DNA of 64,000 nt from Nostoc sp. TCL240-02 (GTDB lineage Bacteria > Cyanobacteriota > Cyanobacteriia > Cyanobacteriales > Nostocaceae), in assembly GCF_013343235.1 (NCBI RefSeq), contig NZ_CP040094.1, positions 3,596,501 through 3,660,500 of the forward strand, read 5' to 3'. Under the pieces are notes generated by a model. The model did no database searches. It was not told the DNA's origin and saw only the letters and a program-made list of their open reading frames with translations. Positions 36,388-45,409 of this stretch are shown here, piece by piece. Positions within the stretch are counted from its first letter, which is position 1, and the number at the start of each line of letters is the position of its first letter. The translations under genes and the position numbers were made by a program.

Positions 36388-38235
36388 ATGCAACTTATGA
36401 AAATTTTGTTGGTAGAGGATGATGTATTACTTAGTGCAGCATTGGCAGAGTTGTTGAGTGCAAATCGTTATACTATAGACGTAGCAAGCAATGGACAAAC
36501 TGGTCTAGACCTAGCAATATCGGTTGAATATGACTTGATTTTGCTGGACTGGCTAATTCCTAAGCTGGATGGCATTAACTTGTGTCGGCAACTACGAAAG
36601 CAAGGCTACCGTAAATCTATTCTGTTGCTAACAGGCAAAAATTCTAATGCAGATATTGTAGCGGGGTTAGATGCGGGAGCAGATGATTATGTCATTAAGC
36701 CCTTTAACCAGGAAGCATTACTAGCAAGAATTCGGTCTTTGTTGCGGCGGAGTGGAGTGAGTGATTCATCTACGTTAACCTGGGGAAATCTCTGTTTAGA
36801 TCCAAGTGCCGGTAGAGTAACTTGTAATGAGCAGGAAATTTTGCTTACAGCAACAGAATACAAACTGCTGGAGTTATTTTTGCAAAATCCAGATCGCATC
36901 TTTAGTCGTGCAGTGATTCTAGATCGGCTTTGGGGATTTGATGATGCACCGACTGAAAATGCAGTTACGACTCATATTAAAGACTTGCGAAAAAAACTGA
37001 AAACAGGAGGTCTAACAGAGGAATTTCTAGAAACAGTATATGGTATGGGCTATCGTATCAAGCCTGTACCTAATCTTTCTATCGCTGTTGGGGAAACAAA
37101 TCAAGATGGGAAGAAAAAACCCGATTCCAAAGATATAACTTCTGTTAATCGAGTGCTGGAGCGATTTCGTAATTCCTTTGGCGCACAGGTTGTAGTACTG
37201 GAGCAGGCAAAAACTGCACTCTTGGAAAGGAATTTAAATAAAGAGTTACATCAGCAAGCATTGCACGAAGCCCATAAGCTAGCAGGTTCGATGGGAACGT
37301 TCGGTTATCCAGAAGGCTCCCGGCTAGCACGGAAAATAGAGCATTTGCTGCTTGCAGATTTCCTCCTCTCAGCAGATAAAATCTCTGATTTTTCGCAGTT
37401 GGTAACAAAATTACAGCAAGAATTAACTAAGCCTGCTGTCATTGTCCCGATGAAGCAAACTTATCGACTGTTAGTAATCGATGATGATATGACGTTGACA
37501 AAGCAGTTGCAAGCAGAAGCCGACTCATGGGGGATCAGGATGAAGGTTGCACCCAACTTAGCCGCGGCCCGATCGCGTCTAGCTTTAAAAACTCCTGACG
37601 CAGTTTTACTCGATTTGAGTTTTCCGGGAACAGAGGAAGACGGATTAATATTATTGAGCGAGATTGCACAGCGATCGCCAAATATCCCAGTGATTGTTTT
37701 TACAGGACGAGATACCTTGGCAGATCGATTGGCAGTATCGCGTTTAAAAGCTAGACAATTTTTGCATAAGCCTGCGACAACCGAGGAGATTTTTCAGGCG
37801 ATCGCTCGTGTCCTACCTCAACCGAAAATTTCTGAAGCTAAAGTCTTAATCGTAGACGATGACCCTGTAATCTTGGCTGGACTATCGGCGTTGCTAACCC
37901 CTTGGGGGGTGGAAGTAATAACTCTCTCCCAATCACAGCAATTTTGGAAGGTTTTGATGGCAACATCTCCAGATTTGGTAGTACTAGATTTAGAAATGCC
38001 AATAGTTAATGGATTAGAGTTATGCCAAGTCGTGCGACAGGATGTCCATTGGGGAGATTTACCTATTTTGGTAGTAACAGCCCATACTGAAGCAGAATCC
38101 CTTCAGCAAGCCTTTGCTGCCGGAGCCGATGATTTCATTAGCAAGCCAGTGCTAGGGCCTGAACTTGTGACAAGGGTACTGAGCCGTATTCAAAGAACGC
38201 GCTGGCGCTCTCAGGTAGGGAGAAGTAAAGAATGA
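36388..38235 (+). CDS. REC-wHTH-Hpt-REC-REC phosphorelay regulator
   Basis: A 615-residue protein. Receiver 1 (residues 4-120, Asp54 in ILLDWLIPKLDG, KPF near 108). Next an OmpR-type winged helix at about 130-230 (TATEYKLLELFLQNPDRIFSR, VYGMGYRIKP), which binds DNA. Then an Hpt domain at about 255-345 with its His in HEAHKLAGSMGTFG. Receiver 2 (about 370-480, VLLDLSFPGTEEDG, LHKPA) and receiver 3 (about 490-605, VVLDLEMPIVNG, ISKPV) follow. Receiver, Hpt and DNA-binding output in one chain allow an internal relay. The ATG at 36388 or the one three codons later may be used. Its stop overlaps the kinase gene by 4 bases (ATGA). Confidence 0.85.
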   Translation: MQLMKILLVEDDVLLSAALAELLSANRYTIDVASNGQTGLDLAISVEYDLILLDWLIPKLDGINLCRQLRKQGYRKSILLLTGKNSNADIVAGLDAGADDYVIKPFNQEALLARIRSLLRRSGVSDSSTLTWGNLCLDPSAGRVTCNEQEILLTATEYKLLELFLQNPDRIFSRAVILDRLWGFDDAPTENAVTTHIKDLRKKLKTGGLTEEFLETVYGMGYRIKPVPNLSIAVGETNQDGKKKPDSKDITSVNRVLERFRNSFGAQVVVLEQAKTALLERNLNKELHQQALHEAHKLAGSMGTFGYPEGSRLARKIEHLLLADFLLSADKISDFSQLVTKLQQELTKPAVIVPMKQTYRLLVIDDDMTLTKQLQAEADSWGIRMKVAPNLAAARSRLALKTPDAVLLDLSFPGTEEDGLILLSEIAQRSPNIPVIVFTGRDTLADRLAVSRLKARQFLHKPATTEEIFQAIARVLPQPKISEAKVLIVDDDPVILAGLSALLTPWGVEVITLSQSQQFWKVLMATSPDLVVLDLEMPIVNGLELCQVVRQDVHWGDLPILVVTAHTEAESLQQAFAAGADDFISKPVLGPELVTRVLSRIQRTRWRSQVGRSKE

Positions 38236-40922
38236 TGAGAAATTATCAGCGATTATTAGTCTATGGTGTCGCTATTGGCTCAACTGCGATCGCTCTAATG
38301 CTATCGCTCTGGCTAGAACCGTTTATCTCTCCAATAATTGGTGCTTTTTTTTATATAGCTATCGTCGCCAGTACTTGGTATGGTGGCTTTCGACCAGGGA
38401 TCGTTACAGTTATACTTTCGACACTGGCGATTGATTATTTTTTTATCCTGCCGCGATATCAATTGGGGATTAATCAACCAGAAGATATATTGCGCCTAGG
38501 TCTTTTCCTAGTGGTTGCCTTGATAATTAACCTGATAACAGGCAATCTGAACTACAGCACAAAGAAGATTCAACAACTCAACCAACAATTGTCTCAGGAA
38601 AATGCCGAGCAATTGCGGATGACTCTTGACGATCGCAAGCTTGCACAAGAAAAGCTGCAACAGCAATTTGAGCAACAACGTTTAGTGATGGAGATGAGCC
38701 AGCGCATCCGGCGATCGCTCAAGTTACAAGATATCTTGCAAACCACCGTTGATGAAGTGCGGCAGTTTCTTGAGTGCGATCGCGTCATTATCTTCCAATT
38801 TTATCCAGGTTGGGGTGGAACAGTCGTGGTTGAGTCTGTTGTACCGGAATGGATGGCGATTTTACCACTCCAGATTTACGACCCTTGCATTGGTGAAGAG
38901 AACGTCGAACCCTTTAAACAAGGCTTAGTTACCGCGAAAGCTGATATTTATACTGCCGGAATTAGTCCCTGTCACGTCGAATTTTTGGCAAGTCTCCAGG
39001 TAAGGGCAAATCTGGTTGTTCCTGTTTCATTAGGAGATGAATTGTGGGGATTACTAGCAGCTCATCACTGTGCAGCTCCTCGTGAGTGGCAATCTTCAGA
39101 AATTGTCCTGTTGCGGCAGTTAGGAGCGCAGGTAAGCATTGCTATCCAGCAAGCAGCCTTATTTGAACAGTTACAAACAGAACTGATGGAGCGTAAACAG
39201 GCACAAGTTGCCCTGCAACAACTGAATACCGAACTTGAGCAACGGGTGCTAGAGCGCACTGCACAACTAACAGATACAAACGATCGGCTGCAAAAAACAG
39301 TTCGAGAGCAGCAACAAACCCAGCTCATACTTTTAGAACAGGCGCATAAGCTAGAACTTCAGGCTGTAATCACCCGAAATATGGCAGAAGGGATTTGCTT
39401 AGTCAGAATCGATAATGGAATCATTGTCTATGCCAATCCGAAATTTGAGCAGATGTTTGGCTATGAATCTGGTGAACTCAACGATCAGGATGTTTCCATT
39501 GTGAACTATACCAGTGAATCCTTAACTGGTGAAAATGTAAATCAAGCCATTGTGTCTGCCGTCTTACAAAATGGTGAAGCCACTTATGAAGTCCATAATC
39601 TTAAAAAAGATGGCACACCGTTTTGGTGTAGTGTGACGACTTCTATATTCAATCATCCCGACTACGGCGATGTTCTAGTTGCAGTTCATCAAGATATTAC
39701 TATTCGCAAACAAACTGAAGAAGCTTTACGCCAAAGCGAAGAAAAGTTTCGTCAGTTGGCAGAAAATATCCAAGCAGTGTTTTGGATGACCGATATTCAA
39801 AATCAGCAAGTTCTTTATGTGAGCAGTGCATACCAAACCATCTGGCAAAACAGTTGTGAAAGTCTTTACCAAAATTATTCAGATTGGTTTGATGCAATTC
39901 ACCCAGAAGATCGCCAGCGCGTCGAATTTGAAATCGTTGAACAGATGAGAACAGGGCAATACGATAAAAAATATCGAATTATCCGTCCTGATGGTTCAAT
40001 CCGTTGGATTCGCGATCGCGCATTTCCGATCAAAAATGAACTAGGAGAGTTAGTTCGGATTGCTGGGATTGCCGAAGATATCAGTGAACTACAGCAAATT
40101 GATTTGATCAAGAGTGAGTTTATTGGCATCGTTAGTCACGAACTCCGCACTCCCTTAACTGCAATTCGCGCAGCACTGGGTTTACTACAAAGTGGGATCT
40201 ACGACAAAAAACCAGACAAGTTTAAGCGGATGATTGAGATTGCAGCCATCGACAGCGATCGCTTAGTGCGTCTTGTCAACGATATTCTCGATTTGGAACG
40301 CTTAGAGTCGGATCGAACTTTGTTAGAAAAAACAACCTGCAATGCGGCTGATTTAATTCAACAAGCAGTAGCGGGAGTGCAAGCGTTGGTGCAGCCCGCC
40401 GCAGGCATCGCCAATCAGCAAAATATTACCTTTAAGATCCACCCTACCAATGCTCAAGTTTGGGCGGCGGCTGATGCCATTGTTCAAACACTCACTAATC
40501 TCTTAGGTAATGCGATTAAATTCTCGCCTGCCGATTCTACTATTACTCTGAGTGTCCAACAGCAAACAGATCGCGTCTTGTTCCAGATAACCGATCAAGG
40601 ACGAGGCATTCCAGCAGAAAAGTTAGAAACAATCTTTGGACGATTTCAGCAAGTAGATGCTTCTGATTCTCGCACCAAAGGCGGCACAGGCTTGGGATTG
40701 GCAATCTGTCGTAGTATTATTGATCAGCACGGTGGGCAAATCTGGGCTGAAAGTACTGTTAGTGTCGGTAGCACCTTTTTCTTCACTCTGCCATTACCGG
40801 GAAATTATGCAGGAGAGCAGGGAGCAGAAGGGCAGGGAGCAGAGGGGCAGAGGGGCAGAGGGGCAGGGAGCAGGGGATCAGAGGGGCAGGGGAAGTGGGG
40901 GAAAATGACAAATGACAAATGA
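38232..40922 (+). CDS. DUF4118-GAF-PAS-PAS histidine kinase
   Basis: An 896-residue membrane kinase. Residues 1-110 form four helices of the DUF4118 (KdpD-type) region (FFYIAIVASTWYGGFRPG). Then a coiled coil, a phytochrome-like GAF domain at about 155-310 (ILQTTVDEVRQFLECDRVII), a coiled coil, and two PAS/PAC units at about 375-625. HisKA carries His636 ([19 protein letters not shown]), followed by HATPase with DQGRGIP and GTGLGLAIC. The GAF has a C-H pair in SPCHVEF, but whether it binds a bilin cannot be said. The last 35 residues (GEQGAEGQGAEGQRG...) are translated heptamer repeat and not part of the fold. Translationally coupled to the regulator upstream. Confidence 0.85.
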   Translation: MMRNYQRLLVYGVAIGSTAIALMLSLWLEPFISPIIGAFFYIAIVASTWYGGFRPGIVTVILSTLAIDYFFILPRYQLGINQPEDILRLGLFLVVALIINLITGNLNYSTKKIQQLNQQLSQENAEQLRMTLDDRKLAQEKLQQQFEQQRLVMEMSQRIRRSLKLQDILQTTVDEVRQFLECDRVIIFQFYPGWGGTVVVESVVPEWMAILPLQIYDPCIGEENVEPFKQGLVTAKADIYTAGISPCHVEFLASLQVRANLVVPVSLGDELWGLLAAHHCAAPREWQSSEIVLLRQLGAQVSIAIQQAALFEQLQTELMERKQAQVALQQLNTELEQRVLERTAQLTDTNDRLQKTVREQQQTQLILLEQAHKLELQAVITRNMAEGICLVRIDNGIIVYANPKFEQMFGYESGELNDQDVSIVNYTSESLTGENVNQAIVSAVLQNGEATYEVHNLKKDGTPFWCSVTTSIFNHPDYGDVLVAVHQDITIRKQTEEALRQSEEKFRQLAENIQAVFWMTDIQNQQVLYVSSAYQTIWQNSCESLYQNYSDWFDAIHPEDRQRVEFEIVEQMRTGQYDKKYRIIRPDGSIRWIRDRAFPIKNELGELVRIAGIAEDISELQQIDLIKSEFIGIVSHELRTPLTAIRAALGLLQSGIYDKKPDKFKRMIEIAAIDSDRLVRLVNDILDLERLESDRTLLEKTTCNAADLIQQAVAGVQALVQPAAGIANQQNITFKIHPTNAQVWAAADAIVQTLTNLLGNAIKFSPADSTITLSVQQQTDRVLFQITDQGRGIPAEKLETIFGRFQQVDASDSRTKGGTGLGLAICRSIIDQHGGQIWAESTVSVGSTFFFTLPLPGNYAGEQGAEGQGAEGQRGRGAGSRGSEGQGKWGKMTNDK

Positions 40923-40946
40923 CAAATGACCAATGACAAATGACCA
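40803..40946. repeat. Heptamer repeat block running into the kinase 3' end
   Basis: GGGCAGA/GGAGCAG-type heptamers fill 40810-40900, followed by repeated AAATGAC/CAATGAC units to 40946. The first part is translated as the kinase C-terminal tail; the last units directly precede the ATG of the next REC gene, so they occupy its ribosome-binding region. Confidence 0.8.
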
Positions 40947-41324
40947 ATGACAAAAAAATTGTTAATTGTGGATGATGAAGAACGAATCCGCGAATTAGTA
41001 CAAGCTTGTTTAGAAGACTTGGGAGGATGGGACACCCTGACAGCTGCATCAGGGGAAGAAGGATTAAAAATTGCCCAAACAGAACCCATTGATGCGATTC
41101 TACTTGATGTGTCTATGCCTGACATGGACGGCTTTGCAGTATACGAAAAACTTCAGGCAAATTCCGCAACTCAAGCAATACCAGTAATTTTCTTAACTGC
41201 GAAAGTCCAAGCAAGCGATCGCGCCCGTTTCGCTCAGATTGGAATTGCTGGGGTGATTACTAAACCTTTTGAACCCACCTCTATTTGCGAAGAAGTTACT
41301 GAGATTCTTGGATGGGACGATTAA
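40947..41324 (+). CDS. Single-domain response regulator (REC only)
   Basis: A 125-residue receiver: acidic pair VDDEE at 8-12, phospho-Asp54 (ILLDVSMPDMDG), Thr in LTAK and Lys106 (ITKPFEP). No output domain, so it acts through partners or as a phosphate sink. It follows the kinase gene by 24 bases, filled with heptamer repeats, and is its likely partner. A decayed relative lies at 44764-44875 and a diverged one at 44990-45409, all with the same GWD C-terminus. Confidence 0.85.
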   Translation: MTKKLLIVDDEERIRELVQACLEDLGGWDTLTAASGEEGLKIAQTEPIDAILLDVSMPDMDGFAVYEKLQANSATQAIPVIFLTAKVQASDRARFAQIGIAGVITKPFEPTSICEEVTEILGWDD

Positions 41325-41993
41325 TTTTGAAGTTTTAATTTTTTATTTTTGTAATTTATTTTTCTAAATATTATCCGTCAGCTTTTGATCTCTCCAACCC
41401 TCTTAAAAATACTACCGTGTCGCCGTCTACATACAAATCTTTGAGAGTTGCTGTATAACATAGGGTGAACTAATCTTTGCAAGTCGACACATTAACATTG
41501 CAGGTCGATGCATTAGCATTGCAAGTCCATGCATTAACATTGCAAGTCCATGCATTAACATTACAAGTCCATGCATTAGCATTGCAAGTCCATGCATTGG
41601 CATTGCAGGTTGATGTACTGGCATTCCTGCCCAACAGTGGCGACAAATTGCAGACAATTATTTAAATCAGAAGCAAATATGCATTTTGAAAATGAATGAT
41701 ATTTCTCAAAAACTATATCTGGCAGTAAGAACTGTTAAAACCCATAAAGGTATCGCTTCAATATCACATTTTTAACTTCAAACCCTTTGATCTAGTTAGC
41801 TTCTTTTATCAGGTTGCTACATTGCTGGGTTTGCATCTTAACTTCACGAATAGATTAACGAATGCGCTCTCCCTAATTATTTTTTTTGTAAAAAAACTAG
41901 AATCCTCACCAAATCTTTAGATTTAGCGATTACTTTTTGAAAGTCTCAATTTAATTGTGACTAGCGCTTAGAGAATCTCACAGGTGTAAGAAG
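41325..41993. other. Intergenic with a 21-bp minisatellite
   Basis: About 670 AT-rich bases between the REC gene and the nifJ remnant. Apart from the minisatellite at 41477-41623 no gene or terminator was recognised. The nifJ promoter would lie near the right end. Confidence 0.45.
41477..41623. repeat. Seven-copy 21-bp minisatellite
   Basis: Units start at 41477, 41498, 41519, 41540, 41561, 41582 and 41603, each beginning TTGCAAGT, TTGCAGGT or TTACAAGT and ending CA. The middle four differ at one or two positions. The plus frame reads a regular heptad, LQVHALT or LQVHALA. No ribosome site or ATG precedes it, so translation is doubtful. Confidence 0.9.
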
Positions 41994-43274
41994 ATGAACA
42001 AGAGAAGTTTTGCAACAATAGACGGCAATGAGGCTGTTGCTCAAGTCGTCTATCGACTGAATGAAGTCATTGCTTACTCGATTACTTCTTCTTCACCAAT
42101 GGCTGAGTGGGTGGATGCTTGGGCTAATGAAGGTAAACGCAATATTTGGGGTACTGTTCCCTCGGTGGTACAAATGCAGAGTGCAGCAGGTGTTGCTGGT
42201 AATGTCCATGATGCTTTGCAAACTGGTTCACTGACAACCACATTTACAGCATCGCAGGCGTTATTGTTGATGCTCCCCAATATGTACAAAATTGCCAGAG
42301 AATTCACACCTACAGTTTTTCATATTGCCGCGCGATCGCTAGCCGCCCAAGCTCTATCTATTTTCGGCGACCACAGCGATGTTATGGCAGCACGTGATAC
42401 TGGTTTTGCCATGTTGTGTGCCGCATCAGTGCAAGAAGCACAAGACTTTGCTCTAATCGCAACACGGGCAACTTTAGAATCACGAATACCCTTTCTGCAT
42501 TTTTTTGATGGCTTTCGTACTTCCCATGAAATTAACCAAGTAGAGACTTTAACAGATGATGACCTGCGAGAATTCACTCCCAATGAATTAATATTCACCC
42601 ATCGGTCACGCACCCTCACCTCCAATAAAACTGTTTTGCGCGGTAGAACACAAAACCCTGATGTTTACTTCCAAGCCAGGAAAACTGTTAATCCTTACTA
42701 TTTAGCTTGTCCAGACATTACCCAGAAAGTCATGGATGAATTTGCTGCGATGACTGGGCGACAGTACCAACTATTTGAATACCACGGCGACCCAGAAGCA
42801 GAACGAGTTATTGTGCTGATGGGTTCCGGTTGCGAAGCGGTACATGAAATAGTAAATTACCTTAACACCCTTGATCAGAAAGTGGGCGTTTTGAAAGTTA
42901 AACTATATCGCCCTTATGATGCCAAATGCTTTGTTGCTGCTTTGCCAGAAACTACCCGTAGCATCGCAGTTTTAGATTGCATCAAAGAACCAGGCGCATC
43001 TGGTGAACCATTGTATTTGGATGTAGTCGCTGCTATCCGTGAGTCATGGGGAGTAGAAGAGCAGAAAAGCAGAGGATCAGAGGTAAAATTAGAGTTAGAT
43101 TCTCCCTTACCTCTGCGCTCCTCTGCACCTTTGCCTAAAATTATTGGTGGTCGCTACGGTTTATCTTCCAAAGAATTCACGCCAGCCATGATTAAAGCTA
43201 TCTTTGAAAATCTTGCTGCTACTCAACGAAAAAAGAGAGTAACGCAATGCAAACGCATCACAAAGTTTCCTTAA
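41994..43274 (+). pseudogene. nifJ: Truncated pyruvate:ferredoxin oxidoreductase (NifJ), N-terminal third
   Basis: 426 codons. Residues 1-405 match the N-terminal part of NifJ: FATIDGNEAVAQVVYRLNEV, GTVPSVVQMQSAAGVAG, FTASQALLLMLPNMYKIA, FDGFRTSHEINQVE and VLMGSGCEAVHEIVNYL. The full enzyme is about 1,200 residues; the ferredoxin-like and thiamine-diphosphate domains are missing. After FENLAATQ the reading turns into unrelated KRKRVTQCKRITKFP and stops 8 bases before the convergent cpcA-like gene. Repeat DNA at about 43060-43140 adds an in-frame insert (EEQKSRGSE ... RSSAPLPK). The protein could not catalyse pyruvate oxidation; the start and ribosome site (CACAGGTGTAAG) look intact. Confidence 0.8.
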
Positions 43275-43281
43275 CAGACTA

Positions 43282-43767
43282 CTAAAGCGCGTTGATGATG
43301 TAGTCTATGTAGGAGTTGATCTCAAGTCCAGGATCGCCTGTTAAACCATGATTAGCCTTGATATACTTGAGCGCTTCAGCATACCAACTGGGAACCAATT
43401 CAAAGCTACTGTGCATTTCAGCCAGACCTGCCAACATATAATCATCAGCAGGGCCCGTACCGCCTGCAATCAGGCAGTATTGAATTATCCGCACATAATA
43501 GCCGATATCACGTAAGCACTTAGCTTTGCCGCGACCATCAGAAGCATAGTTGTTGCCTTGCATGGTGGTGGTATAGGGGAACTTTTGGTAGACTGCATTC
43601 GCAGCACCTTCAGCCAACTGTTGAGCTTTCAAACCCAGCTGCTTTGCTGCTTCCAGGTCTGCGGTAGCCAAGCGCAGGCGACCAAATGCAATTTGAAGTT
43701 CGACGTTGCCTAAGTAACGACCTTGAGAATCAGCAGATCCAACCGCTTCAGTCAATTGTGTTTTCAT
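43282..43767 (-). CDS. cpcA: Phycocyanin alpha subunit-like phycobiliprotein
   Basis: A 161-residue phycobiliprotein alpha chain. The N-terminus [32 protein letters not shown], the bilin-binding Cys in [15 protein letters not shown] and the tail [18 protein letters not shown] match CpcA. Phycoerythrocyanin alpha is a second option, since it also starts MKT. It should carry one bilin and pair with the beta chain at 43912-44430 in the phycobilisome rod. Several positions differ from standard CpcA (for example [15 protein letters not shown]), so it is a diverged copy. No linker or lyase gene follows. Confidence 0.8.
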   Translation of the reverse strand: MKTQLTEAVGSADSQGRYLGNVELQIAFGRLRLATADLEAAKQLGLKAQQLAEGAANAVYQKFPYTTTMQGNNYASDGRGKAKCLRDIGYYVRIIQYCLIAGGTGPADDYMLAGLAEMHSSFELVPSWYAEALKYIKANHGLTGDPGLEINSYIDYIINAL

Positions 43768-43911
43768 TTAAATGATATTTTCCTAATGTTTCAAAAAGTT
43801 TTATCTGGACAAAGCTTTAGTGCCAAAGAGCGTTAGCTGGAACGTCTCTTTGAAAAGGTGACAAGCACTTGAGAATTTTGTCTGAAAAAATGCGTGTGAG
43901 TCTACAGACTT

Positions 43912-44430
43912 TTAGCTTACTGCTGCTGCCGCCCGATCAAAGTAGCTGGATAATTCAGCCATTAAAGAGCTACAGTCACCTGGTTGGATATTGTTGCGAT
44001 CGTTTGCGATCGCAATGGCAGCTTCTTTCATCTTGATGATGCTGATTCCCGTGGAAGGCCCAGGAACACCCAAAGCCAAATAAGTTTCACGCAGACCATT
44101 CAAACAGCGATCGTCCAGAACGCTGGAATCTCCCAGGAACATCGCATAGGTGACATAGCGCAAAATGATGTCCATATCGCGCATACAGGCAGAAACCCGA
44201 CGGTTGGTGTAAGCATTTCCACCAGGAGCAATCAACTGGGGCTGCTCTGCAAACAATGCACGAGCTGCATTGGTGACGATCGCTGAAGAGTTACTTGTAA
44301 TCCGGTTCACAATATCGGTGCGCTTCGCACCATCTTTAACCACAGTCAACAAAGCATCAATTTGCTCGTTACTGACTAACTGACCACGAGTATCGGCCTG
44401 GGAAACAACCTTGGTAAAGGCATCTAACAT
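43912..44430 (-). CDS. cpcB: Phycocyanin beta subunit-like phycobiliprotein
   Basis: A 172-residue beta chain, the standard CpcB length: [58 protein letters not shown] with the first bilin Cys, and [16 protein letters not shown] with the second. Gene order cpcB then cpcA, 144 bases apart, is the usual one. The start MLDAF is one residue shorter than most. The pair lacks the normal downstream linkers (cpcC, cpcD) and lyases (cpcE, cpcF), so it is probably a secondary operon, used under particular conditions or relict. Assignment to phycocyanin rather than phycoerythrocyanin is likely but not certain. Confidence 0.8.
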   Translation of the reverse strand: MLDAFTKVVSQADTRGQLVSNEQIDALLTVVKDGAKRTDIVNRITSNSSAIVTNAARALFAEQPQLIAPGGNAYTNRRVSACMRDMDIILRYVTYAMFLGDSSVLDDRCLNGLRETYLALGVPGPSTGISIIKMKEAAIAIANDRNNIQPGDCSSLMAELSSYFDRAAAAVS

Positions 44431-44989
44431 TAATCCAGTCTCCTAAATTTGTTTAATTGAGTAAAGTTATATCTCAAAACTGAGAGGTTCAGTCTTTGTA
44501 ATCTGTTTGTACAATGCAGTGAGAAACATTTTTATGAAAAATCATTGATACCTTTCGCATCAATGAGAGTTTAAGGTAATTGCATTAATATCTGCGACGG
44601 TGCAGGAAAAGGAGACAAATCCAGCCTGGAAACTGCGTTTCGGACAGAGAACTCAGCAGTTTATCTCTTACCCTTAGCTGCAATTTTTGTTTCATTGATA
44701 CTATTCTTTACACTCGAATTATTTCAAAAATGTTACATTAGTCATCATTTTCTGGCTGACTCTGGCGATCGCACCCGTTTACCATCAGATCGGAATTGTC
44801 GGGGTGATTACCAAACTTTTTAAACTCAACTCTATTTACAAAGAAATTATAGAAATTCTGGGTTGGGACAATTAATTTCGAGGTTTTGTAACAAATTCTA
44901 TATCTTCATTAGTTTTTTATGTTTTGGATTTATCTTTCTTAGTTACAGATAAAAATATTTTGAATGATAGGAAAGTCTAATTAAATGAA
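44431..44989. other. Intergenic upstream of cpcB, with a REC remnant
   Basis: About 560 bases between divergent genes. The left 300 bases should hold the cpcB promoter and leader; I see no confident -10/-35 pair. The right part contains the decayed REC fragment at 44764-44875. Confidence 0.45.
44764..44875 (+). pseudogene. Decayed receiver-domain fragment
   Basis: GCGATCGCACCCGTTT is followed, after a one-base frameshift, by HQIGIVGVITKLFKLNS and IEILGWDN with a stop at 44873-44875. It matches the end of the REC gene at 40947-41324 (RARFAQIGIAGVITKPFEP, EILGWDD). The conserved Lys-Pro is now Lys-Leu. Only the C-terminal 37 residues remain. Confidence 0.75.
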
Positions 44990-45409
44990 ATGAATATCGT
45001 AAAGGAGGTAAATACAATTAGCAAAACGATATTGCTAGTTGATGATGAATTGAATGTGCGTGAGATAGTAAAACTTTGCCTCCAAGATTTAGCTGGTTGG
45101 AATGTGGTGACAGCAGATTCTCCATTAGAAGGATTACAGAGTGCAATACGCGATAGTCCCGATGCGATTGTATTAGATATCTCAATCCGTGATACTGCCA
45201 GTTTTGAACTTATAAATAAAATTAGACATAATCCAGAAACTCAAGCTATTCCTGTAGTCTTGCTTAGTGCTAAAGTACGATGGCTGAATTCGCAAATTCT
45301 GCGACAGTATCAAGTTGCAGGTATAATCCTTAAACCTTTTGATCCAGTTACCCTGCCTGCTCAGATTGCTACACTGCTCGGTTGGGATTTTACTTCACTA
45401 ATAAATTAA
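44990..45409 (+). CDS. Single-domain response regulator with possible ATT start
   Basis: As read from the ATG at 44990: 139 residues with VDDE at 17-20, phospho-Asp63 (IVLDISIRDTAS) and Lys in LKPFDP. The usual M-P-D-M-D-G after the Asp has become IRDTAS. A perfect AAGGAGGT lies inside this frame at 45002-45009, seven bases before an ATT at 45017. From there the protein would read (M)SKTILLVDDE, the family's usual start. Either ATT serves as start or an ancestral ATG was lost and the upstream ATG took over. Diverged paralogue of the REC at 40947. Confidence 0.75.
   Translation: MNIVKEVNTISKTILLVDDELNVREIVKLCLQDLAGWNVVTADSPLEGLQSAIRDSPDAIVLDISIRDTASFELINKIRHNPETQAIPVVLLSAKVRWLNSQILRQYQVAGIILKPFDPVTLPAQIATLLGWDFTSLIN

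Noticed and set aside
41477..41623. 21-bp repeats considered as a plasmid-type iteron origin
   Set aside because: No replication-initiator gene, AT-rich melting region or DnaA-box cluster recognised nearby.
41427..41657. Minus-strand frame through the minisatellite (M-H-G-L-A-M-L repeats)
   Set aside because: The same 21-bp unit read backwards; Met/His heptads without start signals, so no protein called.
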